Positions 1-6,804 of a DNA stretch of 9,758 nucleotides are shown here, one piece after another. Positions within the stretch are counted from its first letter, which is position 1. Every line of letters begins with the position of its first letter. The stretch comes from an uncultured Carnobacterium sp. (GTDB taxonomy: Bacteria; Bacillota; Bacilli; Lactobacillales; Aerococcaceae), in the NCBI GenBank assembly GCA_905371865.1, contig CAJPNA010000040.1:1-9758 (forward strand), given 5' to 3'. The translations under genes were made by a program, and so were the position numbers. Under the pieces are notes generated by a model. It ran no database searches, had not been told where the DNA came from, and saw only the letters and a program-made list of their open reading frames with translations.

Positions 1-193
1 ATAAGACGAGCACCGTTGTGAGCGCGTACTGAATATTAAAATAAATAGCCGCAATGCATAAAATTAGCACTACTGCAATCACGTAGCGTAAATTAAATGG
101 GGCTACTCGTTGCACATACCACCAGACAAAATCTTCGTTTTCATTTCTTGTCACTTTATAATCTTCTATTAACGCCTTAAACTTCTCAACCAT
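1..193 (-). CDS. Partial membrane protein, N-terminal 64 residues only
   Basis: This reading frame starts at ATG (191-193) and runs off the left edge with no stop, so only about 64 residues are visible. The start is supported by a GGAGGG Shine-Dalgarno that overlaps the stop of the DUF454 gene upstream; the gap between the two genes is 11 nt. The visible protein begins MVEKFKALIEDYK, is charged and hydrophilic for about 35 residues, and then turns hydrophobic from about residue 37 (YVIAVVLILCIAAIYF), which looks like a transmembrane helix. A second hydrophobic stretch begins at the cut edge. It appears to be the third gene of a run of small membrane proteins. I do not recognise the family, and no function is claimed. 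Confidence 0.7.
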   Translation of the reverse strand, partial: MVEKFKALIEDYKVTRNENEDFVWWYVQRVAPFNLRYVIAVVLILCIAAIYFNIQYALTTVLVL

Positions 194-204
194 CTGAATC
201 CCTC

Positions 205-564
205 CTACTTTTTATCCGGAATCACCCAAAATAGATAGTAAGTAATAAACACTGTCAACGCGCCAAGTCCAATTTTCACCCAAATAATTGGAGCGAAGTA
301 AATAGAAATGGCCATTAAAATATAGATATAAATAATAATTTTCTTTTTACGACTACGCGCAATTGACTTCGTCTCACGGTAATCTGCGACATAAAGCTGG
401 TATAACTTAGTTTTTTGAAACCATTCTTCAAAGCGCCTTGAACTCTTTGAGAAACAAAAGACGGTCAACAAAAGAAAGGGAGTTGTTGGAAGTACCGGAA
501 GGACAATTCCTAGTAACCCTATCGCTAAAGAAACCCAGGCTATAACAAAATAAATAATTCTCAT
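205..564 (-). CDS. DUF454 / YbaN-family small inner-membrane protein
   Basis: This 119-aa protein carries the DUF454 (YbaN family) signature near the N-terminus: glycine/leucine-rich IGLLGIVLPVLPTTPFLLL (residues 15-33) followed by FCFSKSSRRFEEWF. Hydrophobic segments at about 3-22, 27-38, 76-91 and 96-113 suggest a small polytopic membrane protein, with a basic loop (RSRKKK, 70-75) between the halves. The function of this family is not established. The ATG is preceded by AAGGAGG, which sits inside the last codons of the upstream gene; the gap to that gene is 9 nt, so the two are almost certainly cotranscribed. The length is normal for the family, and there is no sign of damage. The family call is from motif recognition only. 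Confidence 0.85.
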   Translation of the reverse strand: MRIIYFVIAWVSLAIGLLGIVLPVLPTTPFLLLTVFCFSKSSRRFEEWFQKTKLYQLYVADYRETKSIARSRKKKIIIYIYILMAISIYFAPIIWVKIGLGALTVFITYYLFWVIPDKK

Positions 565-573
565 TGGATTGTT

Positions 574-852
574 CTATTCCTCCTTAGCTAATTGTGTCAT
601 TCTTCGTTGGATACAAAACTCGAGTACTTTGGTAAGTACATAGAGAACTCCAGCAAAATAGAAGAAATAAACAAAGTAACTCACGGAGACATTAGTTGCT
701 AGAAGAAAGGTCGCTACTAGCACAATCACCCAAAACATCTTCAGGACGAACATCCATTTTTGCTTTTTCATCCATTGTTTGTCCGTTAATGTATGATCGC
801 CTTTATCGAGTGCAATTATGGTATCAATAAACTTTGTAAAACGTCCTTTCAA
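574..852 (-). CDS. Small two-helix membrane protein, probable TTG start
   Basis: The open frame extends back to a GTG at 901-903, but I place the start at TTG (850-852), giving 92 aa. A strong Shine-Dalgarno (AAAGGAG, 860-866) lies 7 nt before this TTG, whereas nothing comparable precedes the GTG. The promoter -10 box at 882-887 also lies inside the longer version, so a transcript from it could not contain the GTG. The protein has a basic N-terminal part (MKGRFTKFID..., with KKQKW near 30) and two hydrophobic segments, about residues 34-52 and 56-78, then a charged tail ending AKEE. No known domain is recognised. It is the first gene of the operon with the DUF454 gene and the partial gene at the left edge. 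Confidence 0.75.
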   Translation of the reverse strand: MKGRFTKFIDTIIALDKGDHTLTDKQWMKKQKWMFVLKMFWVIVLVATFLLATNVSVSYFVYFFYFAGVLYVLTKVLEFCIQRRMTQLAKEE

Positions 853-859
853 GCGTTGT

Positions 860-866
860 CTCCTTT
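860..866 (-). promoter_or_regulatory. Ribosome binding site that decides a TTG start
   Basis: AAAGGAG on the minus strand lies 7 nt upstream of TTG 850-852. It is the only good Shine-Dalgarno in the first part of the open frame, so the annotated protein should begin at the TTG, not at the upstream GTG (901-903). Confidence 0.7.
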
Positions 867-881
867 CCTTTAAGTAAGCAT

Positions 882-910
882 AGTGTAGCACAACCTTATA
901 CACTAGTAAA
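882..910 (-). promoter_or_regulatory. Sigma-A type promoter for the small membrane-protein operon
   Basis: On the minus strand there is a TTTACT -35 box (905-910), a 17-nt spacer and a TACACT -10 box (882-887). The -10 is preceded by TGC, i.e. an extended -10 (TGn). It sits just downstream of the terminator of the preceding gene and 30 nt before the TTG start. Confidence 0.6.
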
Positions 911-930
911 TTTATTTTAATCGATTTTTA

Positions 931-974
931 ATAAACAAAAAACTACTGTAGCAGTAAGACCAGACTACAGTAGT
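931..974 (-). terminator. Rho-independent terminator after the 109-aa gene
   Basis: A perfect 10-bp inverted repeat, ACTACTGTAG (942-951) and CTACAGTAGT (965-974), encloses a 13-nt loop. On the minus strand it is followed by TTTTTTGTTTAT. It lies 24 nt after the stop codon of the minus-strand gene ending at 999. Confidence 0.85.
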
Positions 975-998
975 CCCATTTACTTTAAATAGGAAAAA

Positions 999-1328
999 CT
1001 AACTATCTTTCAATAATTCTGTTTGATGAATTTCTTCCAATAAATCACTCAATTGAGTATTATATTCTCTCATGCGATGTGAATCTGAATCCATCACATA
1101 AAAATCAGAAAGACCCTCTCTAGGGAAAAAAAGACTGTTATATTTTCTGCGTAATAAATCAACATATTCATGCAAATCTGGATTTTGACACATCATTTTT
1201 AGTATATCCATTAACTCCAAAATCGTATTCGTAAAATAATTAATATTTCGTTGTCCTCTATGCTTTTGCAAAAATTCCAATAAATCCTTTAACAATTCAT
1301 GTAATTTTTTGATTTCACTTGTATTCAT
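999..1328 (-). CDS. Hypothetical 109-aa helical protein
   Basis: I do not recognise this protein. It begins MNTSEIKKLHELLKDLLEFL and is dominated by leucine, lysine and glutamate in a pattern suited to amphipathic helices (about residues 3-22, 30-48 and 53-65). A less regular middle (SLFFPREGLSDFYVMDSDS, 65-83) and a final helix (about 88-105) follow. It has two cysteines or fewer, no signal peptide and no membrane segment, so it is probably cytoplasmic. The ATG is preceded by AGAGGA at about 10 nt. It is a single-gene unit: an extended -10 lies upstream and a clear terminator follows. The neighbours give no hint of its role. The clean gene boundaries argue for a real gene, although its codon use is more AT-rich than the housekeeping genes around it. 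Confidence 0.75.
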   Translation of the reverse strand: MNTSEIKKLHELLKDLLEFLQKHRGQRNINYFTNTILELMDILKMMCQNPDLHEYVDLLRRKYNSLFFPREGLSDFYVMDSDSHRMREYNTQLSDLLEEIHQTELLKDS

Positions 1329-1367
1329 AAGCGTTAAATCCTCTTAATGGTCATTTACTTTACTCCC

Positions 1368-1376
1368 AATATAGCA
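1368..1376 (-). promoter_or_regulatory. Extended -10 promoter candidate for the 109-aa gene
   Basis: TGCTATATT on the minus strand fits an extended -10 (TGnTATAAT-like). No good -35 box is found at the usual distance. It lies 40 nt before the ATG and downstream of the aminotransferase terminator. Confidence 0.35.
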
Positions 1377-1404
1377 TAGAACCGTTCCAAATACAGTACT
1401 CTTT

Positions 1405-1448
1405 TCAAAATAAAAAGAATGAAGTACATAACCGTAGCTTCATTCTTT
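1405..1448 (-). terminator. Rho-independent terminator of the aminotransferase operon
   Basis: An 11-bp inverted repeat, AAAGAATGAAG (1414-1424) and CTTCATTCTTT (1438-1448), encloses a 13-nt loop. On the minus strand the second arm runs into a T-rich tail. The hairpin begins 8 nt after the aminotransferase stop codon. Confidence 0.85.
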
Positions 1449-1455
1449 CATATTG

Positions 1456-2634
1456 TTATTTTTCATTTCTTAACTTCGTAATGAAGTTCTCGATACGATC
1501 TAACGCTGTCTTCAAATCTTCAATCGAATACGCATAAGAAATACGTAGGAAGCCTTCCCCAGATTCCCCAAAAGCGGTTCCTGGAACAACGGCTAAACGT
1601 TCTTCTTCTACTAAGCGCATGGCAAATTCTTCAGAACTCAATCCGAATTGCGAGATGTTCGGGAAGATGTAGAAAGCTCCAAATGGTTCAAAGCAAGGAA
1701 TGCCTAAATCTTTAAAACGTTTCACCAAATAACGGCGTCGTTGGTTATAGCTATCACGCATTTCTGCAATATCATCATCTGAATTACGTAGCGCATCCAC
1801 TCCAGCGTATTGGCTAAGCGTTGGTGCTGACATAATTGCAAATTGATGAATTTTATACATTTGTTCCATGATTGTTGCTGGAGCTAAGGCATAACCAAGT
1901 CTCCATCCTGTCATCGCAAATGCTTTTGAAAAACCACCAATTAAAATTGTACGGTCACGCATGCCATCGATTTCTATAACAGATACGTGAGGTTTTCCTG
2001 TGTAAGTTAATTCTCCATATAATTCGTCAGAAACAACAATAATATCGTGACGTTTTAACACTTCACAGACCGCTTCTAATTCTTCGCGTTCCATAATCGC
2101 CCCCGTTGGGTTATTCGGGAAGTTCATCAGAATTGCTTTGGTTTTCGGTGTAATGACTGCTTCTAAATCTTCAGGTGTTAAACGGAATTGATTTTCCTCT
2201 TTTAACGGAAGAATCACTGGAGTTCCGTCGGCCATTGTAACCGCTGGGACGTATGAAACATAACCTGGGTCACAAATAATCACTTCATCCCCTGGATTCA
2301 AAAGAACACGCATTGAAATATCAACGGCTTCACTTCCTCCAACAGTGATGACACATTCTGTCATTGGCTCATATTTCACCCCATGACGACCTTCAGTAAA
2401 GACACATACCTCTTCACGAAGCTCTTTTAATCCTGCATTGGCTGTATAGAACGTACGACCTTCTTGCAACGCTTTGATCGCTTCTTGACGAATATGCCAA
2501 GGCGTATCAAAATCAGGCTCTCCAACCCCTAGGGAAATGATATCTTTATATTCACTCGCCATATCAAAGAAACGACGAATCCCTGAAGGTTTCAAGTCCT
2601 TAATTTTATGATTTAACATATTTTCTAAATTCAT
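1456..2634 (-). CDS. Class I/II PLP-dependent aminotransferase (PatA/AraT-like)
   Basis: This 392-aa protein is a fold-type I, pyridoxal-phosphate-dependent aminotransferase of the aspartate-aminotransferase superfamily, with standard length. Visible motifs include SLGVGEPDFDTP (34-45), a tyrosine at 125 in PGYVSY (probable PLP-ring stacking), and NFPNNPTGA (171-179) with N175. SDELYG (202-207) carries D203, which should contact the pyridine nitrogen, and Y206. GGFSKAFAMTGWRLGY (233-248) carries the Schiff-base lysine K237 and R245. FLRISYA (362-368) carries R364 for the substrate carboxylate. The family transfers amino groups between amino acids and 2-oxo acids; aromatic or other bulky substrates are likely, but specificity cannot be read from the sequence. 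The ATG overlaps the stop of the upstream Lrp-type regulator (ATGA) and an AGGTGG site lies 7 nt before it, indicating translational coupling. Confidence 0.93.
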   Translation of the reverse strand: MNLENMLNHKIKDLKPSGIRRFFDMASEYKDIISLGVGEPDFDTPWHIRQEAIKALQEGRTFYTANAGLKELREEVCVFTEGRHGVKYEPMTECVITVGGSEAVDISMRVLLNPGDEVIICDPGYVSYVPAVTMADGTPVILPLKEENQFRLTPEDLEAVITPKTKAILMNFPNNPTGAIMEREELEAVCEVLKRHDIIVVSDELYGELTYTGKPHVSVIEIDGMRDRTILIGGFSKAFAMTGWRLGYALAPATIMEQMYKIHQFAIMSAPTLSQYAGVDALRNSDDDIAEMRDSYNQRRRYLVKRFKDLGIPCFEPFGAFYIFPNISQFGLSSEEFAMRLVEEERLAVVPGTAFGESGEGFLRISYAYSIEDLKTALDRIENFITKLRNEK

Positions 2635-3125
2635 GGAGTAACCACCTGACGCTTATCATCTGTTTTACCGACAAACATAGTGCCGTGATCTTTGTATTGT
2701 TTTAATACAACATGTGTTTTAGTCGATTGTACTTCTTCAATCACTGAAAGACGTAAAGATACGAAGTTTGCAATTTCACGCATTGGTGCTTTTTTCAATT
2801 GCACCATGAAATCATATCCACCGGACATTAAGTACACTGCTTCAACTTCTGGGAAATGATAAATTTTTTCGGCAATACGGTCGAATCCTTTCCCTTTTTG
2901 AGGATTTACTTTTAATTCGATAACCGCTGAAACATTTACGTTATCTGTTTTTTCCCAGTTGATTAATGTATGGTAACCACAAATAATTTTAGCTTCTTCC
3001 ATCTCTTTAATACGGCGTGTTACATCTTCCACATCCATTTCTAATAGAGAGGCAATTTCTTCTGGAGTTAAACGACTATTTTTCTCAATTAATTTTAAAA
3101 TTTGCTCGTTCACTTCTTTGAACAT
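2631..3125 (-). CDS. Lrp/AsnC-family transcriptional regulator
   Basis: This 164-aa protein has the Lrp/AsnC layout. An N-terminal winged helix-turn-helix lies at about residues 5-55 (LTPEEIASLLEMDVEDVTRRIKEME, then IICGYHTLIN). The C-terminal RAM/effector domain lies at about 65-145, with the characteristic GGYDFMVQL (102-110) and a following helix and strand (...THVVLKQYKDHG). Members of this family bind DNA as dimers or larger rings and sense amino acids. Because it is the first gene of an operon with an aminotransferase and overlaps it by 4 nt, it probably controls its own operon in response to an amino acid; this is inference. The start is secure: AAAGGAGG lies 7 nt upstream. A promoter -10 and a short palindrome lie in the leader. 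The C-terminal tail (after about 148) is slightly longer than in many family members. Confidence 0.93.
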   Translation of the reverse strand: MFKEVNEQILKLIEKNSRLTPEEIASLLEMDVEDVTRRIKEMEEAKIICGYHTLINWEKTDNVNVSAVIELKVNPQKGKGFDRIAEKIYHFPEVEAVYLMSGGYDFMVQLKKAPMREIANFVSLRLSVIEEVQSTKTHVVLKQYKDHGTMFVGKTDDKRQVVTP

Positions 3126-3142
3126 AGACTTTCCTCCTTTAG

Positions 3143-3154
3143 TTGCACTTGCAA
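3143..3154 (-). promoter_or_regulatory. Short palindrome in the Lrp-operon leader, possible operator
   Basis: TTGCAAGTGCAA on the minus strand is a TTGCA/TGCAA inverted repeat with a 2-nt centre. It lies between the -10 box and the Shine-Dalgarno of the Lrp-type gene. A further half-site-like GTGCAA occurs at 3208-3213. It could be an autoregulatory site, but it does not match the classical Lrp consensus. Confidence 0.3.
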
Positions 3155-3170
3155 CATTTTGTACTTTCCC

Positions 3171-3176
3171 ATTGTA
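3171..3176 (-). promoter_or_regulatory. -10 box candidate of the Lrp-aminotransferase operon
   Basis: TACAAT on the minus strand (5 of 6 to TATAAT) lies 45 nt before the regulator's ATG. No convincing -35 box is seen at 16-18 nt, so the promoter may be weak or activator-dependent. Confidence 0.45.
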
Positions 3177-3232
3177 CCCTTTTTTTGTGAGAATTCCTAA
3201 AAATTTATTGCACTTTTATTAAATTTATAATT

Positions 3233-3271
3233 TTCTATAAAAAAGCTCTCTTCCAATCATAAAGAGAGCTT
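3233..3271 (-). terminator. Rho-independent terminator after plsX
   Basis: A perfect 10-bp inverted repeat, AAGCTCTCTT (3243-3252) and AAGAGAGCTT (3262-3271), has a 9-nt loop. On the minus strand it is followed by TTTTTATAG. It lies 6 nt after the plsX stop codon and closes the recG-plsX unit. Confidence 0.9.
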
Positions 3272-3277
3272 CATTCA

Positions 3278-4285
3278 TTATTCAGCTACTTGTTCAAAGT
3301 GAGCGACTAAGTCGTTAATCACTCCACTCGATACAATTGTATCGATTTGTTTCATCGCATGGTACACGCTGTCTGATTTTGAAGAACCGTGTGATTTCAC
3401 GACTGCTCCTTTAAGGCCAAAGAGCACCGCACCCCCGAATTGTGAGTAGTCCAATGTATTCTTTAATCCGTAGAAGGTATTCTTGAGTAAGAGCGCTCCA
3501 AGTTTCCCTTGGATTCCTTGCCCCTTGATGCCTTCTTTTAGAAGTCCCATCATCGCAAGTGCTGTTCCTTCGATGGTCTTAAGAACGGCATTCCCAGTGA
3601 ATCCGTCTGTCACGACAACATCCGCAGCACCTGTTAAGATGTCACGAGCTTCCACGTTACCGATGAAGTTTAAGCTGTCGTCTTCTTTTAAGAGTCCGTA
3701 AACTTCTTTTGAAAGCTCGTTCCCTTTTCCTTCTTCAGCTCCATTATTTAATAAGCCGACCGTTGGGTTCTCGTAACCAAGAACGTATTTAGAATAATAG
3801 CTTCCTAGAATACCGAATTGGTGAACATTTTTCGGTTTACATTCCGCGTTGGCACCTACGTCCATCATAATAAATTGACGGTTGTCTTTTCCAAGAACAG
3901 GCAACACTGGCATCAGTCCTGGACGGTCGATTCCTTTAATACGGCCAACTACTAATAATCCAGCCGTTAGAAGAGCCCCTGTGTTTCCGCAAGAGAAGAG
4001 CGCGTCTGCTTCCCCTTCTTTCACAGCTTTAGCCGCAACGACCATTGAAGCGTCTTTTTTCGAACGAATCGCTTTAACCGGTTCGTCATCAGAGTTGATT
4101 TTTTCTGAACAGTGAATAACGCGAATATTTGGAAGGGATTCCTCCAAGCATGCGTTCACTTTTGCTTCGTCTCCATATAATTGAAACTCGACAGTTGGCA
4201 TTTCCTTTGCTGCAAGGACGACCCCTTGGACGATTTCTTTTGGAGCATTATCTCCACCCATTGCGTCAATTGCAATTCTTACCAT
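3278..4285 (-). CDS. plsX: Acyl-ACP:phosphate acyltransferase PlsX
   Basis: PlsX converts acyl-ACP and phosphate to acyl-phosphate, the substrate of PlsY in the first step of bacterial phospholipid synthesis. It is a soluble enzyme that associates with the membrane. I start it at ATG 4283-4285 (335 aa), because AGGAGG lies 7 nt upstream and the protein then opens with the family's usual MVRIAIDAMGGDNAP. A longer frame to 4309 adds eight residues (MARRGGTT) encoded by the Shine-Dalgarno region itself. Family motifs follow in order: CGNTGALL (99-106), MDVGANAE (141-148), NNGAEEGKGN (180-189), VTDGFTGN (225-232) and GGAVLFGLKGAVVKSHGSS (284-302). Length and motifs are intact. It follows recG after 36 nt, in the same operon. 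A terminator comes next, so acpP and fab genes are not directly behind it. Confidence 0.97.
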   Translation of the reverse strand: MVRIAIDAMGGDNAPKEIVQGVVLAAKEMPTVEFQLYGDEAKVNACLEESLPNIRVIHCSEKINSDDEPVKAIRSKKDASMVVAAKAVKEGEADALFSCGNTGALLTAGLLVVGRIKGIDRPGLMPVLPVLGKDNRQFIMMDVGANAECKPKNVHQFGILGSYYSKYVLGYENPTVGLLNNGAEEGKGNELSKEVYGLLKEDDSLNFIGNVEARDILTGAADVVVTDGFTGNAVLKTIEGTALAMMGLLKEGIKGQGIQGKLGALLLKNTFYGLKNTLDYSQFGGAVLFGLKGAVVKSHGSSKSDSVYHAMKQIDTIVSSGVINDLVAHFEQVAE

Positions 4286-4292
4286 TGTTGTT

Positions 4293-4298
4293 CCTCCT
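4293..4298 (-). promoter_or_regulatory. Ribosome binding site fixing the plsX start
   Basis: AGGAGG on the minus strand lies 7 nt before ATG 4283-4285. It falls inside the longer open frame that begins at 4309, so the shorter 335-aa PlsX is the supported product. Confidence 0.85.
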
Positions 4299-4321
4299 CT
4301 TCTAGCCACGTGGCCGTGAAG

Positions 4322-6373
4322 TTATCCATTGATTTCTTTCGTTGTTTGTTCGATAAATGCCTTCATGCGTTTTGTCTCGGCTTTTTCTCCTGCTGGATCT
4401 TCCGAGGCATAAAGGATTGCATCTTTACGTGCTTGTTCTAGTATATCATAATCTCGTATCAAGTCGGCAATTTTAAAGTCTGGAATACCGGACTGTTTCA
4501 CGCCAAATACATCCCCAGAACCGCGGAGCTCCAAGTCTTTTTGACTGAGATAAAATCCGTCCGTCGACTCGCACATAATGCGCATGCGTTCTTTCCCATT
4601 TTCGGTTTTTGGACTCGCAACTAGAATACACGTTGAAGCATGTTGGCCACGTCCGACACGTCCACGCAGTTGGTGGAGTTGGGCTAACCCAAATCGGTCC
4701 GCATCTAAAATCACCATCACTGTGGCATTCGGCACGTCCACCCCAACTTCGATGACCGTTGTTGAAACGAGTACTTGTAGCTTGTTGGCTTTAAAGTCTG
4801 CCATCACTGCTTCTTTTTCTTCGGCTGGCATTTTTCCGTGCAAAAGTCCCACTTTCACGCGGTCTGAGAAATGCGCTGAAATCATTCGGTAAATCTCTTC
4901 AGCATTTTGCACATCGAGATGTTCCGACTCTTCGATTAAGGGCGAAATCATATAGGCTTGGCGCCCTTTTTGAATTTGTCGCTCCACGAAGTCAAAAATT
5001 TGTTCCATTTCCTGCTCACGAACCCAAGTCGTTTTTATCGGCTGACGACCACGAGGAATCTCACCAAGGATGGATGTATCCATTTCTCCGAAAGCTGTAA
5101 TGGCAAGTGTTCTGGGAATTGGCGTCGCCGTCATTTGAAGCACGTTCACTCCCGCTCCTTTTCCAGCCAGAGCCTGACGTTGCTGCACCCCGAAACGATG
5201 CTGTTCGTCAATCACGACAAAAGCTAAGTCTTTAAAATTCACATCTTGTTGGAACAAGGCATGTGTCCCGATTACAAGATTTGCCTCACCACTCTCAATC
5301 GTTGCGAGTAACTCTTTTCGCTTCTTCTGCGAACGATTCATACTTCCGGTTAACAAAACTGCTTTCAACGGTGTTCCTTGAATCAATTTTTCAATCGTCA
5401 GCATATGTTGTTCCGCTAGAATTTCTGTTGGAACCATAAGCGCTGCTTGCTTGCCTGTTAGAGCCGTTGCGACCATGGCGATCGTCGCTACAATCGTCTT
5501 CCCGCTTCCTACATCCCCTTGCAAGAGACGATTCATCTCATAAGGTGCACGCAGGTCAAAACAAATCTCATTCACGACTTTCTTTTGTCCATCGGTTAGT
5601 TCAAACGGCAATGTCTGAATAAAGGCCTTCAACTGAGCATTATCATACAGTACCGCTTGCCCTTTTGTTTGCTGGTGGCGTTTTTGACGCATCCATTGCA
5701 AGCGCAGTTGATATAAGAAGAGCTCCTGGTAGACGAGCTGATATTGCGCACTCTGTCTTTCCAGTTCATCTTTTGGAAAATGCATCGCCCGTACAGCGTC
5801 ACGGTGCCCCATCAAGTGGTGCGACGCCGTCAACTCTTTCGGCAATACTTCTGGAATTTTATCTTCAAAACGATCCATCGCCGTTTGAACGAGTTTGAGA
5901 ATCATCGCCTGCTTCAACGATTTATTCGTGCGATAAACCGCCTCAACTTGGTCCCCTTCTTCGTCCTCCATGTTTCGATTCGATAAGATTTTCATCCCCA
6001 TCAAAGTAGAGCGCTTTGCATCCCATTTCCCGTAGATAGCAATCTCTTCGCCTTGAATGACTTTATCTTTTAAATACGGTTGATTAAAGAACGCGACTTG
6101 GATGACTTGCTGGTCAATCGCCATGCGAAACGCCAATCGATTCTTCTTGAAGCCGTAATAGCTCACAACCGGTTGTGTCGCCACAAGCCCTTTTAGCGTG
6201 ACTTTTTCTTGATCCATAATCGTTTGCACATCACGAATTTGAATATCTTCATAACGAAACGGAAAATGCGTTAACAGGTCATAGACTGTCTCAATGCCCA
6301 GTTCGGCTAATGGTTCTAATCGTTTCGGTCCAACGCCTGGCAAGACTTGTACACTTTGAAAGACTTCACTCAT
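4322..6373 (-). CDS. recG: ATP-dependent DNA helicase RecG
   Basis: RecG is a superfamily 2 helicase that remodels stalled replication forks and branch-migrates Holliday junctions. The 683-aa length and domain order are typical. The N-terminal part has the helix-hairpin-helix-like LPGVGPKRLEPLAELGIET (11-29). The OB-fold wedge domain follows at about 55-150. The helicase core has Walker A GDVGSGKT (286-293), PTEILAEQH (315-323), GTHALFQ (369-375), DEQHRFG (389-395) and TATPIPRTL (415-423). The second RecA-like domain has LLHGKM (510-515), VSTTVIEVGVDVPNA (536-550) and the arginine-finger motif QLRGRVGRG (568-576). The C-terminal region contains DLELRGSGD (613-621), as in the family. The ATG has AAAGGA about 9 nt upstream. 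A promoter lies at 6400-6429. Downstream plsX is in the same operon. Confidence 0.97.
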   Translation of the reverse strand: MSEVFQSVQVLPGVGPKRLEPLAELGIETVYDLLTHFPFRYEDIQIRDVQTIMDQEKVTLKGLVATQPVVSYYGFKKNRLAFRMAIDQQVIQVAFFNQPYLKDKVIQGEEIAIYGKWDAKRSTLMGMKILSNRNMEDEEGDQVEAVYRTNKSLKQAMILKLVQTAMDRFEDKIPEVLPKELTASHHLMGHRDAVRAMHFPKDELERQSAQYQLVYQELFLYQLRLQWMRQKRHQQTKGQAVLYDNAQLKAFIQTLPFELTDGQKKVVNEICFDLRAPYEMNRLLQGDVGSGKTIVATIAMVATALTGKQAALMVPTEILAEQHMLTIEKLIQGTPLKAVLLTGSMNRSQKKRKELLATIESGEANLVIGTHALFQQDVNFKDLAFVVIDEQHRFGVQQRQALAGKGAGVNVLQMTATPIPRTLAITAFGEMDTSILGEIPRGRQPIKTTWVREQEMEQIFDFVERQIQKGRQAYMISPLIEESEHLDVQNAEEIYRMISAHFSDRVKVGLLHGKMPAEEKEAVMADFKANKLQVLVSTTVIEVGVDVPNATVMVILDADRFGLAQLHQLRGRVGRGQHASTCILVASPKTENGKERMRIMCESTDGFYLSQKDLELRGSGDVFGVKQSGIPDFKIADLIRDYDILEQARKDAILYASEDPAGEKAETKRMKAFIEQTTKEING

Positions 6374-6399
6374 CCAATCACATCCTTTCTACTTTAATA

Positions 6400-6429
6400 A
6401 GTGTAATTCAAGTTCCGTTTAATCGTCAA
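6400..6429 (-). promoter_or_regulatory. recG-plsX promoter abutting element copy A
   Basis: On the minus strand there is TTGACG (6424-6429, 5 of 6 to the -35 consensus), an 18-nt spacer and TACACT (6400-6405). The TTG of the -35 box overlaps the terminal CAAGG/CCTTG pairing of copy A, so the structured element ends exactly where the promoter begins. Confidence 0.55.
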
Positions 6430-6698
6430 GGGGAAGGAAAATGAGGGAGGAGTTAAGAAATTGTGCTAAATATTCCTTTCATCCTTTCGGATATCTTCAT
6501 ATTCGCGTGAATAGCTGTACCGGAAGGAGCCTACTGTCTCCTTTCCTCTCAAGCCTCAAACTGATACTAGGAAATTCTTTCCAAGTATCAGTAATTCGCA
6601 TCGAGTACACTCGCTATTCATGCGAATATAGAATCCGAAAGGCTTCCCAGGAATATTTCAAAGCACTTCCCTCCCTCATTTTTCTTCCTCTCTCCTTG
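6427..6698 (-). repeat. Structured fold-back element, copy A (inverted relative to copy B)
   Basis: This stretch folds back on itself almost end to end. The outer helix pairs 6427-6450 with 6670-6698 (GAGGGAGG with CCTCCCTC at its core). Then 6463-6477 pairs with 6649-6666 (AAATATTCC/GGAATATTT, GTGCT/AGCAC), 6483-6492 with 6633-6642 (CCTTTCGGAT/ATCCGAAAGG), and 6499-6515 with 6613-6629. Two apical hairpins sit inside: 6522-6546 and 6561-6591. Read on the minus strand, it aligns along its length with copy B on the plus strand, apart from the outermost helix. Conserved unpaired parts include GGATTCTATA, ATAGCGA, TCGATGCGAATTAC and TTTGAGGCT. It contains no plausible coding sequence. I cannot say whether DNA or RNA is the active form, and no promoter of its own is evident. 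Confidence 0.8.
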
Positions 6699-6804
6699 AA
6701 CCCTACAGTGCAGGGATTTTATATGTGCGTCCTACCAAGTACAGAGCTTGCCCTCACAGCACTACGATTTTTGAGGAGCACCCACTCCGTTCCCATTTTC
6801 CCAT
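6699..6804. other. Gene-free spacer between copy A and the fakA-like remnant
   Basis: I see no gene here. The stretch holds the small hairpin at 6701-6715 and two weak inverted repeats (CCTCA 6752-6756 with TGAGG 6772-6776; CACTC 6783-6787 with GAGTG 6813-6817). Open frames crossing it on both strands read through the fold-back arms or the remnant and resemble no protein. The whole gap between the recG and fakA genes (6374-7232) is explained only by the repeats, the remnant and the promoter listed separately. Confidence 0.5.
6701..6715 (+). repeat. Small hairpin beside copy A
   Basis: CCCT (6701-6704) and AGGG (6712-6715) pair around a 7-nt loop, immediately after the outer helix of copy A. 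It is short and of unknown significance. Confidence 0.35.

Noticed and set aside
4286..4309. Longer PlsX start adding eight residues
   Set aside because: The extra codons are the Shine-Dalgarno region itself, and the family start MVRIAIDAMGGDNAP begins at 4285.
4578..5986. Several plus-strand open frames opposite recG
   Set aside because: They lack ribosome binding sites and family resemblance, and are shadows of the recG coding sequence, whose motifs are intact throughout.
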